Made by a program: the position numbers and the translations under genes. DNA of 18,318 bases from contig DFIS01000040.1 in the NCBI GenBank assembly GCA_002372175.1, forward strand, positions 1 through 18,318, given 5' to 3'. The stretch is from Solobacterium sp. UBA3691 (GTDB taxonomy: Bacteria > Bacillota_I > Bacilli_A > Erysipelotrichales > Erysipelotrichaceae). Under the pieces are notes generated by a model. It was not told the origin of the DNA, made no database searches, and saw only the letters and a program-made list of their open reading frames with translations. Every line of letters begins with the position of its first letter. Within the stretch, counting starts at the first letter, position 1. Of this stretch, positions 8,088 to 13,420 are shown one piece after another.

Positions 8088-8558
8088 ATGAATATGAAAA
8101 GACGTAAACACCGCTGGGTATGGCTGATCGTAGCCGCGTATATCTATCTGATCTTCAGAAACTCGATGATGATCGCGGATGTATCCGAGGATATGTCCAT
8201 GAGTGTCAGTTACCGTATTCTGAATCTTTTAGAGCGCATCGGTCTGTACTGGGCTGATCCGTGGGTATTTAACGGTTTTATCCGTAAGTGTGCGCACTTC
8301 GCGGAATTTGCCGGTCTGGGGTTTCTGGTGGGACTTGCCATGCATATATCCCCGCTGTTCAGATCGCGTTTTCTTAACTTTGTCCTGTTTCTGCTGACGA
8401 TACCGGTCAGCGATGAAGTCATACAGTACTATACCGAAGGCCGCTCCATGCAGGTCAGCGATATGTTTCTGGACGGCTGCGGTGTCCTCTTCGGCGGTTT
8501 TGTAAGCTATGTCCTGATCCTGATCATCAGGGACCTGTTCTTCCGTTCTAAGCCGTAA
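8088..8558 (+). CDS. VanZ-like integral membrane protein
   Basis: A 156-residue protein with about four membrane segments. VanZ-family signatures are present: RKCAHFAEFAGLGFL in the middle, and the acidic loop with DEVIQYYTEGRSMQVSD leading into DGCGVLFGG. The founding member gives low-level teicoplanin resistance, but most homologues have unknown roles, so no resistance is claimed. The start may be ATG 8088 (GGAG five bases upstream) or ATG 8094, two codons later. It is divergent from the YitT gene (44 bases apart) and its last 11 bases overlap the end of the convergent YbaK-type gene. Confidence 0.85.
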   Translation: MNMKRRKHRWVWLIVAAYIYLIFRNSMMIADVSEDMSMSVSYRILNLLERIGLYWADPWVFNGFIRKCAHFAEFAGLGFLVGLAMHISPLFRSRFLNFVLFLLTIPVSDEVIQYYTEGRSMQVSDMFLDGCGVLFGGFVSYVLILIIRDLFFRSKP

Positions 8559-9024
8559 GAGCAGCGATCTCTGCTTCTGTGATCCTAATCAGATCTGCCG
8601 GCGAGAGCTCCACCTGCTGACCAAGTTTTCCCGCAGAGACGATAATACGGTCTATGATCTCGGCCTGTTCATCAAAGAAGGTCGGGAATTTTTTCTTCAT
8701 GCCGATCGGTGAACATCCCCCGTGCACATATCCGGTCAACGGAAACAGTTCCTTCTGGGCGATCATCTCCACACTGCGCACTCCTGCAGCTCTGGCCGCC
8801 GCCTTCAGATCGAGATGTTCCTTCACCGGTATCACAAACACATAGTAATTACGGTCATTCCCGCGTGTCACAAGCGTCTTGAAGACAACATCGGGATCTT
8901 CCCCACACTTCTGCGCCACCGATACACCGTCGAGTATACCGTCACTGTAATCATAGACATGTTCGGTATAGGATATCCCGGCACTGTCCAGGATACGCAT
9001 GACATTGGTCTTCTTCTCTGCCAT
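8548..9024 (-). CDS. YbaK/EbsC-type aminoacyl-tRNA deacylase
   Basis: A 158-residue cytosolic protein whose length and sequence fit the YbaK branch. The conserved lysine-containing GCSPIGMKKKFPTFFDE is near the C-terminal third, and the domain opens with DPDVVFKTLVTRGN. Family members hydrolyse mischarged Cys-tRNA(Pro). ATG 9024 is chosen because TGGAGAAG precedes it; an upstream in-frame start at 9066 would lie inside the previous gene. The start follows the chorismate mutase stop by one base, so the two are probably translated together. Confidence 0.88.
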   Translation of the reverse strand: MAEKKTNVMRILDSAGISYTEHVYDYSDGILDGVSVAQKCGEDPDVVFKTLVTRGNDRNYYVFVIPVKEHLDLKAAARAAGVRSVEMIAQKELFPLTGYVHGGCSPIGMKKKFPTFFDEQAEIIDRIIVSAGKLGQQVELSPADLIRITEAEIAALTA

Positions 9025-9025
9025 A

Positions 9026-9298
9026 CTACTTCTCCAGAAGATCTTTCTGATATGTCTTGGACACATCCATCAGATGCTGGTAATACTCAACAAAATATGG
9101 GATCAGAGAACTGTCCTGCAGCAGTGCCGATGTACGGGCGATATTCTCCCTTTCCCTGCTTTCATCAAAGACAGGCAGATCATTTGCCTTCTTGTACAGC
9201 AGCACATCATGTACCGCCTGCATTCTCTTCTCAAACAGATCAACAAGTTCTCTGTCGATCTCATTGATCGTTATTCTGGCTCTTTCAAGTTCATTCAT
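9026..9298 (-). CDS. Chorismate mutase, AroQ-type (stand-alone)
   Basis: A 90-residue all-helical domain, the normal size of a monofunctional AroQ mutase, which converts chorismate to prephenate for Phe and Tyr synthesis. Residues aligning with the E. coli active site are present: R8, R25, K36, D45, R48 and E49 (spacing 17, 11, 9, 3 and 1, as in E. coli R11, R28, K39, D48, R51, E52), with a glutamine (Q84) near the last position. GGGAGG lies eight bases before ATG 9298. It is first in a two-gene unit with the YbaK-type gene. No prephenate dehydratase or dehydrogenase domain is attached. Confidence 0.9.
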   Translation of the reverse strand: MNELERARITINEIDRELVDLFEKRMQAVHDVLLYKKANDLPVFDESRERENIARTSALLQDSSLIPYFVEYYQHLMDVSKTYQKDLLEK

Positions 9299-9351
9299 TT
9301 TTCTGCCTCCCTGTAAATTCTATGATTCTTTTATTTATCTGTCATTGAATA

Positions 9352-9360
9352 TGCTAAAAT
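9352..9360 (+). promoter_or_regulatory. Extended -10 promoter of the ATP-grasp/hydrolase pair
   Basis: TGCTAAAAT (TGn plus a -10 differing from consensus at one base) lies 25 bases before ATG 9386, which has AGAGGT six bases upstream. No good -35 is seen. The same TGC-TAAAAT element precedes the gene at 13800. Confidence 0.5.
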
Positions 9361-9385
9361 TTATAGAAAATACAGAGGTATCAAT

Positions 9386-10588
9386 ATGAGCAATTTCGTC
9401 TTTATCTCACCTACATTTCCCTCCTCGTACTACCAGTTTCCGAAAGCCTGGAAAGCTCTTGGCGGCACGTCCCTGTGCATCGGCGAAGACAGCTATGAAT
9501 CACTGAGCGAAGAAATGAAGAACAGTACTGATGAGTACTATCAGGTATATAACCTGCAGGACTATGACCAGGTATACAGAGCCGTTGCCTGGTTTGCCCA
9601 CAAACACGGTAAGATCGACTGGCTGGAGTCCAACAATGAATTCTGGCTCGAACAGGATGCGAGACTCCGTACAGACTTTAATATCACGACCGGAGACAAG
9701 ACTGCAGATGTCATGCGCTTCAAGCTGAAGTCCAACATGAAGGCATTCTATGAACGTGCAGGTGTGCCGGTTGCCCGCTACCATCTCGTGGATTCCTTTG
9801 ACAACGGCAAGGCCTTTGCGGACTGGGTCGGCTATCCGCTGATCGTCAAGCCTGATGACGGAGTCGGTGCCAATGCCACATGGAAGATCAGCAATGAAGA
9901 AGAACTGAAGGACTTCTATGACCACATGCCTTCCGTGCAGTACATCATGGAGGAATTCATCCCGGGATATATCGAGTCCTTTGACGGCATTACCGATCAG
10001 AACGGCAATATCATCTTCAAGACCTCGCACGTCTTCCCGGAGCCGATCATGAACATCGTTAATGACAAGGATGAACTAATCTACTACTCAGTAAGACAGA
10101 TCCCCACTGATCTTGAAGAGATGGGTTCCCGTGTCATCCATGAGTTCGGTATCCGCGGCCGCTTCTTCCACACCGAGTATTTCCGCCTGACCGAAGACAA
10201 ACCCGGTCTTGGCAGTAAGGGTTCGCTTGTCGGACTGGAAGTAAACATGCGTCCTCCGGGAGGCTATACACCCGATTACATGAACTTTGCGAATGACATC
10301 AATGTCTATGACATCTATGCCCGCATGGCTATGTACAACACTGTTGAATACACCACGGACCGTCCCTACTTCTGTGTCCATACCGGCAGACGTGACGGCA
10401 AGAACTACAAGTATTCGTTCGATCAGGTCCTCGAGAAATTCCCCGACAATATCGTCATGTACGGACGTATGCCGGAGATCCTTGCGACAGCGATGGGCAA
10501 TGACTACTTCGCCGCAAGATTCCGCACGAAGAAGGATGTTGACCGCTTCAGCAAGTTTGTCTTCGCCAAGAAAGTGAGCAGAAAGTAA
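9386..10588 (+). CDS. ATP-grasp family ligase of unknown substrate
   Basis: A 400-residue soluble protein. An N-terminal pre-ATP-grasp Rossmann-like part (VFISPTFPSSYY) spans about 1-110. The ATP-grasp fold follows: nucleotide-binding lysine in PLIVKPDDGVGAN (K155), hinge acidic residues in YIMEEFIPG (189-190), and the metal-binding strands with E264 (HTEYFRL) and E285/N287/R289 (GLEVNMRPPGG). These show an intact enzyme that should activate a carboxylate with ATP and join it to an amine or thiol. Neither PurK nor biotin carboxylase is a good match, and the substrate is unknown. The stop TAA shares its last A with the next gene's ATG (TAATG), so the pair is translationally coupled. Confidence 0.85.
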   Translation: MSNFVFISPTFPSSYYQFPKAWKALGGTSLCIGEDSYESLSEEMKNSTDEYYQVYNLQDYDQVYRAVAWFAHKHGKIDWLESNNEFWLEQDARLRTDFNITTGDKTADVMRFKLKSNMKAFYERAGVPVARYHLVDSFDNGKAFADWVGYPLIVKPDDGVGANATWKISNEEELKDFYDHMPSVQYIMEEFIPGYIESFDGITDQNGNIIFKTSHVFPEPIMNIVNDKDELIYYSVRQIPTDLEEMGSRVIHEFGIRGRFFHTEYFRLTEDKPGLGSKGSLVGLEVNMRPPGGYTPDYMNFANDINVYDIYARMAMYNTVEYTTDRPYFCVHTGRRDGKNYKYSFDQVLEKFPDNIVMYGRMPEILATAMGNDYFAARFRTKKDVDRFSKFVFAKKVSRK

Positions 10589-11334
10589 TGCAGATTATCT
10601 ACGACAAGAGCTACAGCAGACACCTCGACAGAACCATGGAGTATAAGATCTTCGGTCATGACGGTATTCCGTTCCTGGTCTTCCCGTCACAGGACGGCAG
10701 ATTCTTCGACTTCGAAGACAACGGCATGATCGAGTGTGTCAAGGACTTCATCGAAGCCGGTAAGATCCAGATGTTCTGTGTGGACTCCAACGATGTCAAC
10801 TCCTGGTCCAGCAAGAGCCCTGACGGCAGATGGCGTATCGAACAGCACGAAAGATATTACAATTATATTATTGAAGAGTTCTGTCCGATCATTCAGTATT
10901 ACAACCCCCACGCGTCTTCTGCCGGCATCATGACTACCGGCTGTTCCATGGGAGCTGCCCACGCCGCAAACTTTGCCCTGAGAAGACCGGATATCTTTGC
11001 CGGATGTATCGCCATGTCCGGTGTATACAATGCCAGATACTTCTTCCCCGATTACATGGATGATCTGGTCTACGCCAACTCCCCGACAGATTATATCGAA
11101 GGCATGTCCTACGATCATCCGTATGTAGAGATGTACAGACACAGAAAGATCATCCTCTGTGTCGGACAGGGTGCCTGGGAACACCCGATGATCGAAGATA
11201 CCGCACGTATGCAGGAACTGTTCGGTTATAAGAATATCCCGGCATGGTGTGACTTCTGGGGCTATGATGTCGCCCATGACTGGCCCTGGTGGAGAAAACA
11301 GCTTCCCTACTTTGTCGGTACTATCTGTCAGTAA
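10588..11334 (+). CDS. Esterase-D-like alpha/beta hydrolase
   Basis: A 248-residue cytosolic protein without a signal peptide. The nucleophile elbow is GCSMG with S120, followed by AAHAANFALRRPDIF, typical of the PF00756 esterase family. The catalytic histidine is probably H230 in VAHDWPWWRKQLPYF, matching that family's HDWxxWRxxLPxF end. The acidic member is likely near GQGAWE (193-198). It starts at the overlapping TAATG of the ATP-grasp gene and has only a weak ribosome site (AGAAAG), so coupling is likely. The two enzymes probably act in one pathway, for example making and removing an amide or ester bond; that is inference. Confidence 0.85.
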   Translation: MQIIYDKSYSRHLDRTMEYKIFGHDGIPFLVFPSQDGRFFDFEDNGMIECVKDFIEAGKIQMFCVDSNDVNSWSSKSPDGRWRIEQHERYYNYIIEEFCPIIQYYNPHASSAGIMTTGCSMGAAHAANFALRRPDIFAGCIAMSGVYNARYFFPDYMDDLVYANSPTDYIEGMSYDHPYVEMYRHRKIILCVGQGAWEHPMIEDTARMQELFGYKNIPAWCDFWGYDVAHDWPWWRKQLPYFVGTICQ

Positions 11335-11340
11335 GTAATG

Positions 11341-11349
11341 TGCTATAAT
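11341..11349 (+). promoter_or_regulatory. Extended -10 promoter of tRNA-Leu
   Basis: TGCTATAAT ends nine bases before the first base of the tRNA. No clear -35 lies 16-18 bases upstream, within the end of the hydrolase gene. Confidence 0.65.
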
Positions 11350-11358
11350 GCACTTACT

Positions 11359-11443
11359 GCGGATATGATGAAATTGGTAGACATGCCAGACTTAGAATCT
11401 GGTGGAGTGATCCGTGCAGGTTCGAGTCCTGTTATCCGCACCA
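11359..11443 (+). tRNA. tRNA-Leu (anticodon UAG)
   Basis: The acceptor stem GCGGATA pairs with TATCCGC, followed by discriminator A and an encoded CCA. The anticodon stem CCAGA/TCTGG encloses CTTAGAA with anticodon TAG, reading CUN leucine codons. The T arm contains GGTTCGAGTCC. A long variable arm (GGTGGAGTGATCC region) is typical of class II leucine tRNAs. Total 85 bases. Confidence 0.97.
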
Positions 11444-11453
11444 GTGCATACTG

Positions 11454-11482
11454 AAACTTCTGTGATCAGCAGAAGTTTTTTT
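11454..11482 (+). terminator. Terminator of tRNA-Leu
   Basis: A stem AAACTTCTG/CAGAAGTTT (9 bp) with loop TGATCAG and seven T residues in a row (11476-11482). It separates the tRNA from the tandem array that begins at about 11486. Confidence 0.92.
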
Positions 11483-11516
11483 CATGGAATTCTCCTGATT
11501 CCCGCAAATATAAATA

Positions 11517-11615
11517 TTGCAGGGATATTCCTGCATGGGTCACCATCACGGCGGCGGTTGTCCTCTCTGTCTCAGGGAGGCGTGTAACCCTCCCTTAAGA
11601 AAGGAGGTAACCACG
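11517..11615 (+). promoter_or_regulatory. Structured leader of peptide gene 1
   Basis: The leader opens with inverted repeat TGCAGG/CCTGCA. A long-range pairing arm follows at 11537-11565. Next comes a hairpin AGGGAGG (11574-11580) with CCTCCCT (11589-11595); the same CCTCC could instead pair with the Shine-Dalgarno AGGAGG (11602-11607). The two pairings exclude each other, so the leader can expose or hide the ribosome site. Confidence 0.6.
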
Positions 11616-11738
11616 ATGATCGATATTGATACTGTGATCGCGATTATAACTCTCGCAGTTACTGCAATCGGCTTAGGCCTGCAGATCGCTTCATATATTA
11701 ATTCATCGAAAAACGACCGCCCTTCTCCCAAGATGTAG
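11616..11738 (+). CDS. 40-aa hydrophobic peptide 1 (candidate type I toxin)
   Basis: The peptide begins MIDIDTVIAIITLAV, has one predicted membrane segment at about residues 6-28, and a polar basic tail ending SPKM. This size and layout (a short acidic N-terminus, one helix, a charged tail) is shared by membrane toxins of type I systems such as Fst and TxpA, and by small holin-like toxins, but I see no decisive family match. The start is fixed by AGGAGG eight bases upstream. The leader is in frame here and in unit 2 but not in all units, so it is not part of the protein. The stop codon lies inside the antisense terminator hairpin. Confidence 0.7.
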   Translation: MIDIDTVIAIITLAVTAIGLGLQIASYINSSKNDRPSPKM

Positions 11739-11793
11739 CGATCGTTAATCGACACTATTTATGAGGACAGCCGTCACCGGTGACCCTCTTTAC
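11709..11793 (-). ncRNA. Antisense RNA 1 (candidate RNA antitoxin)
   Basis: A minus-strand extended -10 TGGTATAAT (11808-11800) predicts a start near 11793. The RNA would run through GTCACCGGTGAC and end at a hairpin AACGATCGC/GCGGTCGTT followed by TTTTT (11746-11709), about 85 nt. It is complementary to the last codons and 3' region of peptide gene 1. The -35 of this copy is weak. Confidence 0.6.
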
Positions 11794-11883
11794 ATGTTTA
11801 TTATACCACTTGACCAAATTTATAACCCAATAATCATCTCTGCGTATTTCGTGGAATTCTCCTGTTTCCCGCAAATATATAAG

Positions 11884-11982
11884 ATGCAGGGATATCCTGC
11901 ATGGGTCACCATCACGGCGGCGGTTGTCCTCTCTGTCACAGGGAGGCGTGTCTTCCTCCCTCATGTAAAGGAGGTGGTCACG
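11884..11982 (+). promoter_or_regulatory. Structured leader of peptide gene 2
   Basis: The inverted repeat ATGCAGG-GATAT-CCTGCAT is perfect here. The hairpin AGGGAGG (11940-11946)/CCTCCCT (11955-11961) competes with pairing of CCTCC to AGGAGG (11969-11974). A -10-like TATAAG at 11878-11883 just upstream may be the peptide promoter; it would place the start near 11890, inside the palindrome, which could then also be a DNA operator. Confidence 0.6.
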
Positions 11983-12105
11983 ATGATCGATATTGATACT
12001 GTGATTGCGATTATAACTCTTGTAGTTACTGCCATAGGCTTAGGCCTGCAGATCGCTTCATATATTAACTCATCGAAAAACGACCGCTCCACTTCACAAA
12101 AGTAA
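11983..12105 (+). CDS. 40-aa hydrophobic peptide 2 (candidate type I toxin)
   Basis: The same peptide as unit 1 with A14V in the membrane helix and a different tail (RSTSQK instead of RPSPKM), making it the most divergent copy. AGGAGG lies eight bases upstream. An open frame runs from 11761 through the leader into this gene, but it has no ribosome site and the leader frame is not kept in other units, so ATG 11983 is used. Confidence 0.7.
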   Translation: MIDIDTVIAIITLVVTAIGLGLQIASYINSSKNDRSTSQK

Positions 12106-12160
12106 CGGTCGTTGATCGATAACAATTGTGAGGACAGCCGTCACCGGTGACCCTCTTTAC
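12076..12160 (-). ncRNA. Antisense RNA 2 (candidate RNA antitoxin)
   Basis: Minus-strand promoter: -35 AGGACA (12195-12190), a 17-base spacer, extended -10 TGGTATAAT with TATAAT at 12172-12167. The predicted start is near 12160. The terminator hairpin AACGACCG/CGGTCGTT followed by TTTTT lies at 12113-12076. The stem is fully paired in this copy, with C-G where unit 3 has an A-T pair. Confidence 0.65.
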
Positions 12161-12250
12161 ATGTTTATTATACCACTTAACCAAATATTTGTCCTGATGA
12201 TCATCTCTGCGTATTTCGTGGAGTTTTTCTGTTTCCTGCAAATATATAAG

Positions 12251-12347
12251 ACGCAGGGATATCCTGCATGGGTCACCATCACGGCGGCGGTTGTCCTCTC
12301 TGTCACAGGAAGGCGTGTAACCCTCCCTTACAAAGGAGGTGGTCACG
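12251..12347 (+). promoter_or_regulatory. Structured leader of peptide gene 3
   Basis: The same layout. The upstream arm is AGGAAGG (12307-12313), giving one mismatch with CCTCCCT (12322-12328), so in this unit the balance should shift toward CCTCC pairing with AGGAGG (12334-12339) and lower translation. The 5' inverted repeat also has one mismatch (ACGCAGG with CCTGCAT). Confidence 0.55.
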
Positions 12348-12470
12348 ATGATCGATATTGATACTGTGATTGCGATTATAACTCTCGCAGTTACTGCAAT
12401 CGGCTTAGGCCTGCAGATCGCTTCATATATTAATTCATCGAAAAACGATCGCCCTTCTCCCAAGATGTAA
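12348..12470 (+). CDS. 40-aa hydrophobic peptide 3 (candidate type I toxin)
   Basis: The amino-acid sequence is identical to peptide 1 (ends SPKM), although the DNA differs at several silent positions, which suggests selection on the protein. AGGAGG is eight bases before ATG 12348. The upstream leader is in a different frame from this gene, which confirms that the leader is not translated as part of the peptide. Confidence 0.7.
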   Translation: MIDIDTVIAIITLAVTAIGLGLQIASYINSSKNDRPSPKM

Positions 12471-12524
12471 CGATCGTTAATCGATTCAATTCTTGAGGAC
12501 AGCCGTCACCGGTGACCCTTTTAC
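12441..12524 (-). ncRNA. Antisense RNA 3 (candidate RNA antitoxin)
   Basis: Minus-strand -35 AGGACA (12559-12554), a 17-base spacer, -10 TATAAT (12536-12531) with the TGG extension. The predicted start is near 12524. The terminator hairpin AACGATCG/CGATCGTT followed by TTTTT lies at 12478-12441, again fully paired through a compensating change relative to unit 2. Confidence 0.65.
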
Positions 12525-12614
12525 ACGTTTATTATACCACTTAACCAAATATATGTCCTGATGATCATCTCTGCGTATTTCGCGGAGTTTTTCTGTTTCC
12601 CGCAAATATAAAAG

Positions 12615-12711
12615 ATGCAGGGATATCCTGCATGGGTCACCATCACGGCGGCGGTTGTCCTCTCTGTCACAGGGAGGCATGTAACCCTCCCTTACAAAGG
12701 AGGTGATCACG
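12615..12711 (+). promoter_or_regulatory. Structured leader of peptide gene 4
   Basis: A perfect inverted repeat ATGCAGG/CCTGCAT at the 5' end. Then AGGGAGG (12671-12677)/CCTCCCT (12686-12692) competes with pairing to AGGAGG (12698-12703). Confidence 0.6.
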
Positions 12712-12834
12712 ATGATCGGTATTGATACTGTGATCGCGATTATAACTCTCGCAGTTACTGCAATCGGCTTAGGCCTGCAGATCGCATCCTATATTAATTC
12801 TTCGAAAAACGACCGCCCTTCCTCCAAGATGTAG
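12712..12834 (+). CDS. 40-aa hydrophobic peptide 4 (candidate type I toxin)
   Basis: It differs from peptide 1 at D3G and P38S only (begins MIGIDTV, ends PSSKM). AGGAGG is eight bases upstream. It is the last unit, ending about 90 bases before the convergent GNAT gene. Confidence 0.7.
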   Translation: MIGIDTVIAIITLAVTAIGLGLQIASYINSSKNDRPSSKM

Positions 12835-12887
12835 CGATCGTTAATCGATTCAATTCTTGAGGACAGCCGTCACCGGTGACCCTTTAC
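12805..12887 (-). ncRNA. Antisense RNA 4 (candidate RNA antitoxin)
   Basis: The minus-strand extended -10 TGGTATAAT is kept (TATAAT at 12899-12894), but the unit homology ends just upstream, so the AGGACA -35 is lost. The terminator is AACGATCGC/GCGGTCGTT plus TTTTT (12842-12805). The GNAT gene on the same strand lies 25 bases upstream, with no strong terminator between. Confidence 0.55.
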
Positions 12888-12923
12888 ATGTATATTATAC
12901 CATTTCAGATATGGTACAGACTG

Positions 12924-13400
12924 TTATTCTGCCAGTTTCTTCAGTGTATCCCCTGTGATCCTGTATACGGTCCAGTCTTTCATCGGTACTGCTCCGAGTG
13001 ACAGATAGAAGTCTATACTGGGCTGATTCCAGTTCAGGCACCACCACTCCAGTCTTCCGCATCCCCGTTCTTCGGCGATCTGCGCAAGCTTTCTGATCAT
13101 TGCCTTTCCGTATCCCTTACCGCGGTATTCCGGCATGATATACAGATCTTCGAGATAGATTCCTGCTCTGCCCAGGAATGTAGAAAAGTTATGGAAGAAC
13201 AGCGCGAAGCCGATCTCTTTTCCGTCTTCACAGGCAAAGATGACTTCTGCCTTCTGTTTTACAAACAGCCATTCCTTCAGCAGTTCTTCGGTTGCGACTA
13301 CTTCGTCAGACATCTTTTCATAGGCTGCCAGTTCTCTGATAAAACACAGGATCAGACCGCAGTCGTCTTCCCTTGCTGAACGTATCGTAAAAGTACACAT
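12924..13400 (-). CDS. GNAT N-acetyltransferase (diamine/SSAT-like)
   Basis: A 158-residue single-domain GNAT. The acetyl-CoA loop is YRGKGYGKAMIRKL, preceded by the core strand IYLEDLYIMPE; the end has NQPSIDFYLSLGA. The combination FFHNFSTFLGRAGIYLED and LEWWCLNWN is typical of the spermidine/spermine or thialysine acetyltransferase branch, so a polyamine or lysine-like amine is a reasonable but unproven substrate. GAAAGGAA precedes ATG 13400. It follows the small helical gene by 20 bases and is probably co-transcribed with it. Transcription points into the peptide array from its far side. Confidence 0.88.
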   Translation of the reverse strand: MCTFTIRSAREDDCGLILCFIRELAAYEKMSDEVVATEELLKEWLFVKQKAEVIFACEDGKEIGFALFFHNFSTFLGRAGIYLEDLYIMPEYRGKGYGKAMIRKLAQIAEERGCGRLEWWCLNWNQPSIDFYLSLGAVPMKDWTVYRITGDTLKKLAE

Positions 13401-13420
13401 ATGCGTATTCCTTTCTCAAC

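Larger units (their letters stand above)
11486..12905 (+). repeat. Four tandem ~365-bp units (candidate type I toxin-antitoxin array)
   Basis: Units begin at GGAATT/GGAGTT at 11486, 11853, 12220 and 12584 (periods 367, 367, 364); the fourth ends near 12905 where homology stops. Each unit contains, in order: a conserved AT-rich promoter-like stretch (CCCGCAAATATA), a palindrome with CAGGGATATCCTG, a GC-rich leader, a strong AAAGGAGG, a 40-codon membrane-peptide gene, a hairpin, the palindrome GTCACCGGTGAC, and a minus-strand extended -10 promoter. The first three units then end in a linker with ATGATCATCTCTGCGTATTTCG (written here in two overlapping halves: ATGATCATCT and CTCTGCGTATTTCG). Leaders are nearly identical between units while spacers and tail codons vary. 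Confidence 0.95.

Noticed and set aside
11761..12105. A 114-residue protein running through the leader into peptide 2
   Set aside because: No ribosome site at its start, and the leader is out of frame with the peptide in unit 3; the conserved AGGAGG and ATG at 11983 define the gene.
12065..12463. Minus-strand proteins opposite the peptide array
   Set aside because: They are mirror images of conserved peptide and leader DNA, lack ribosome sites and would cross the antisense terminators.
11486..12905. Tandem repeats as a CRISPR array
   Set aside because: Repeat period is ~365 bp with coding and promoter content, not short repeats with unique spacers, and no cas genes are present.
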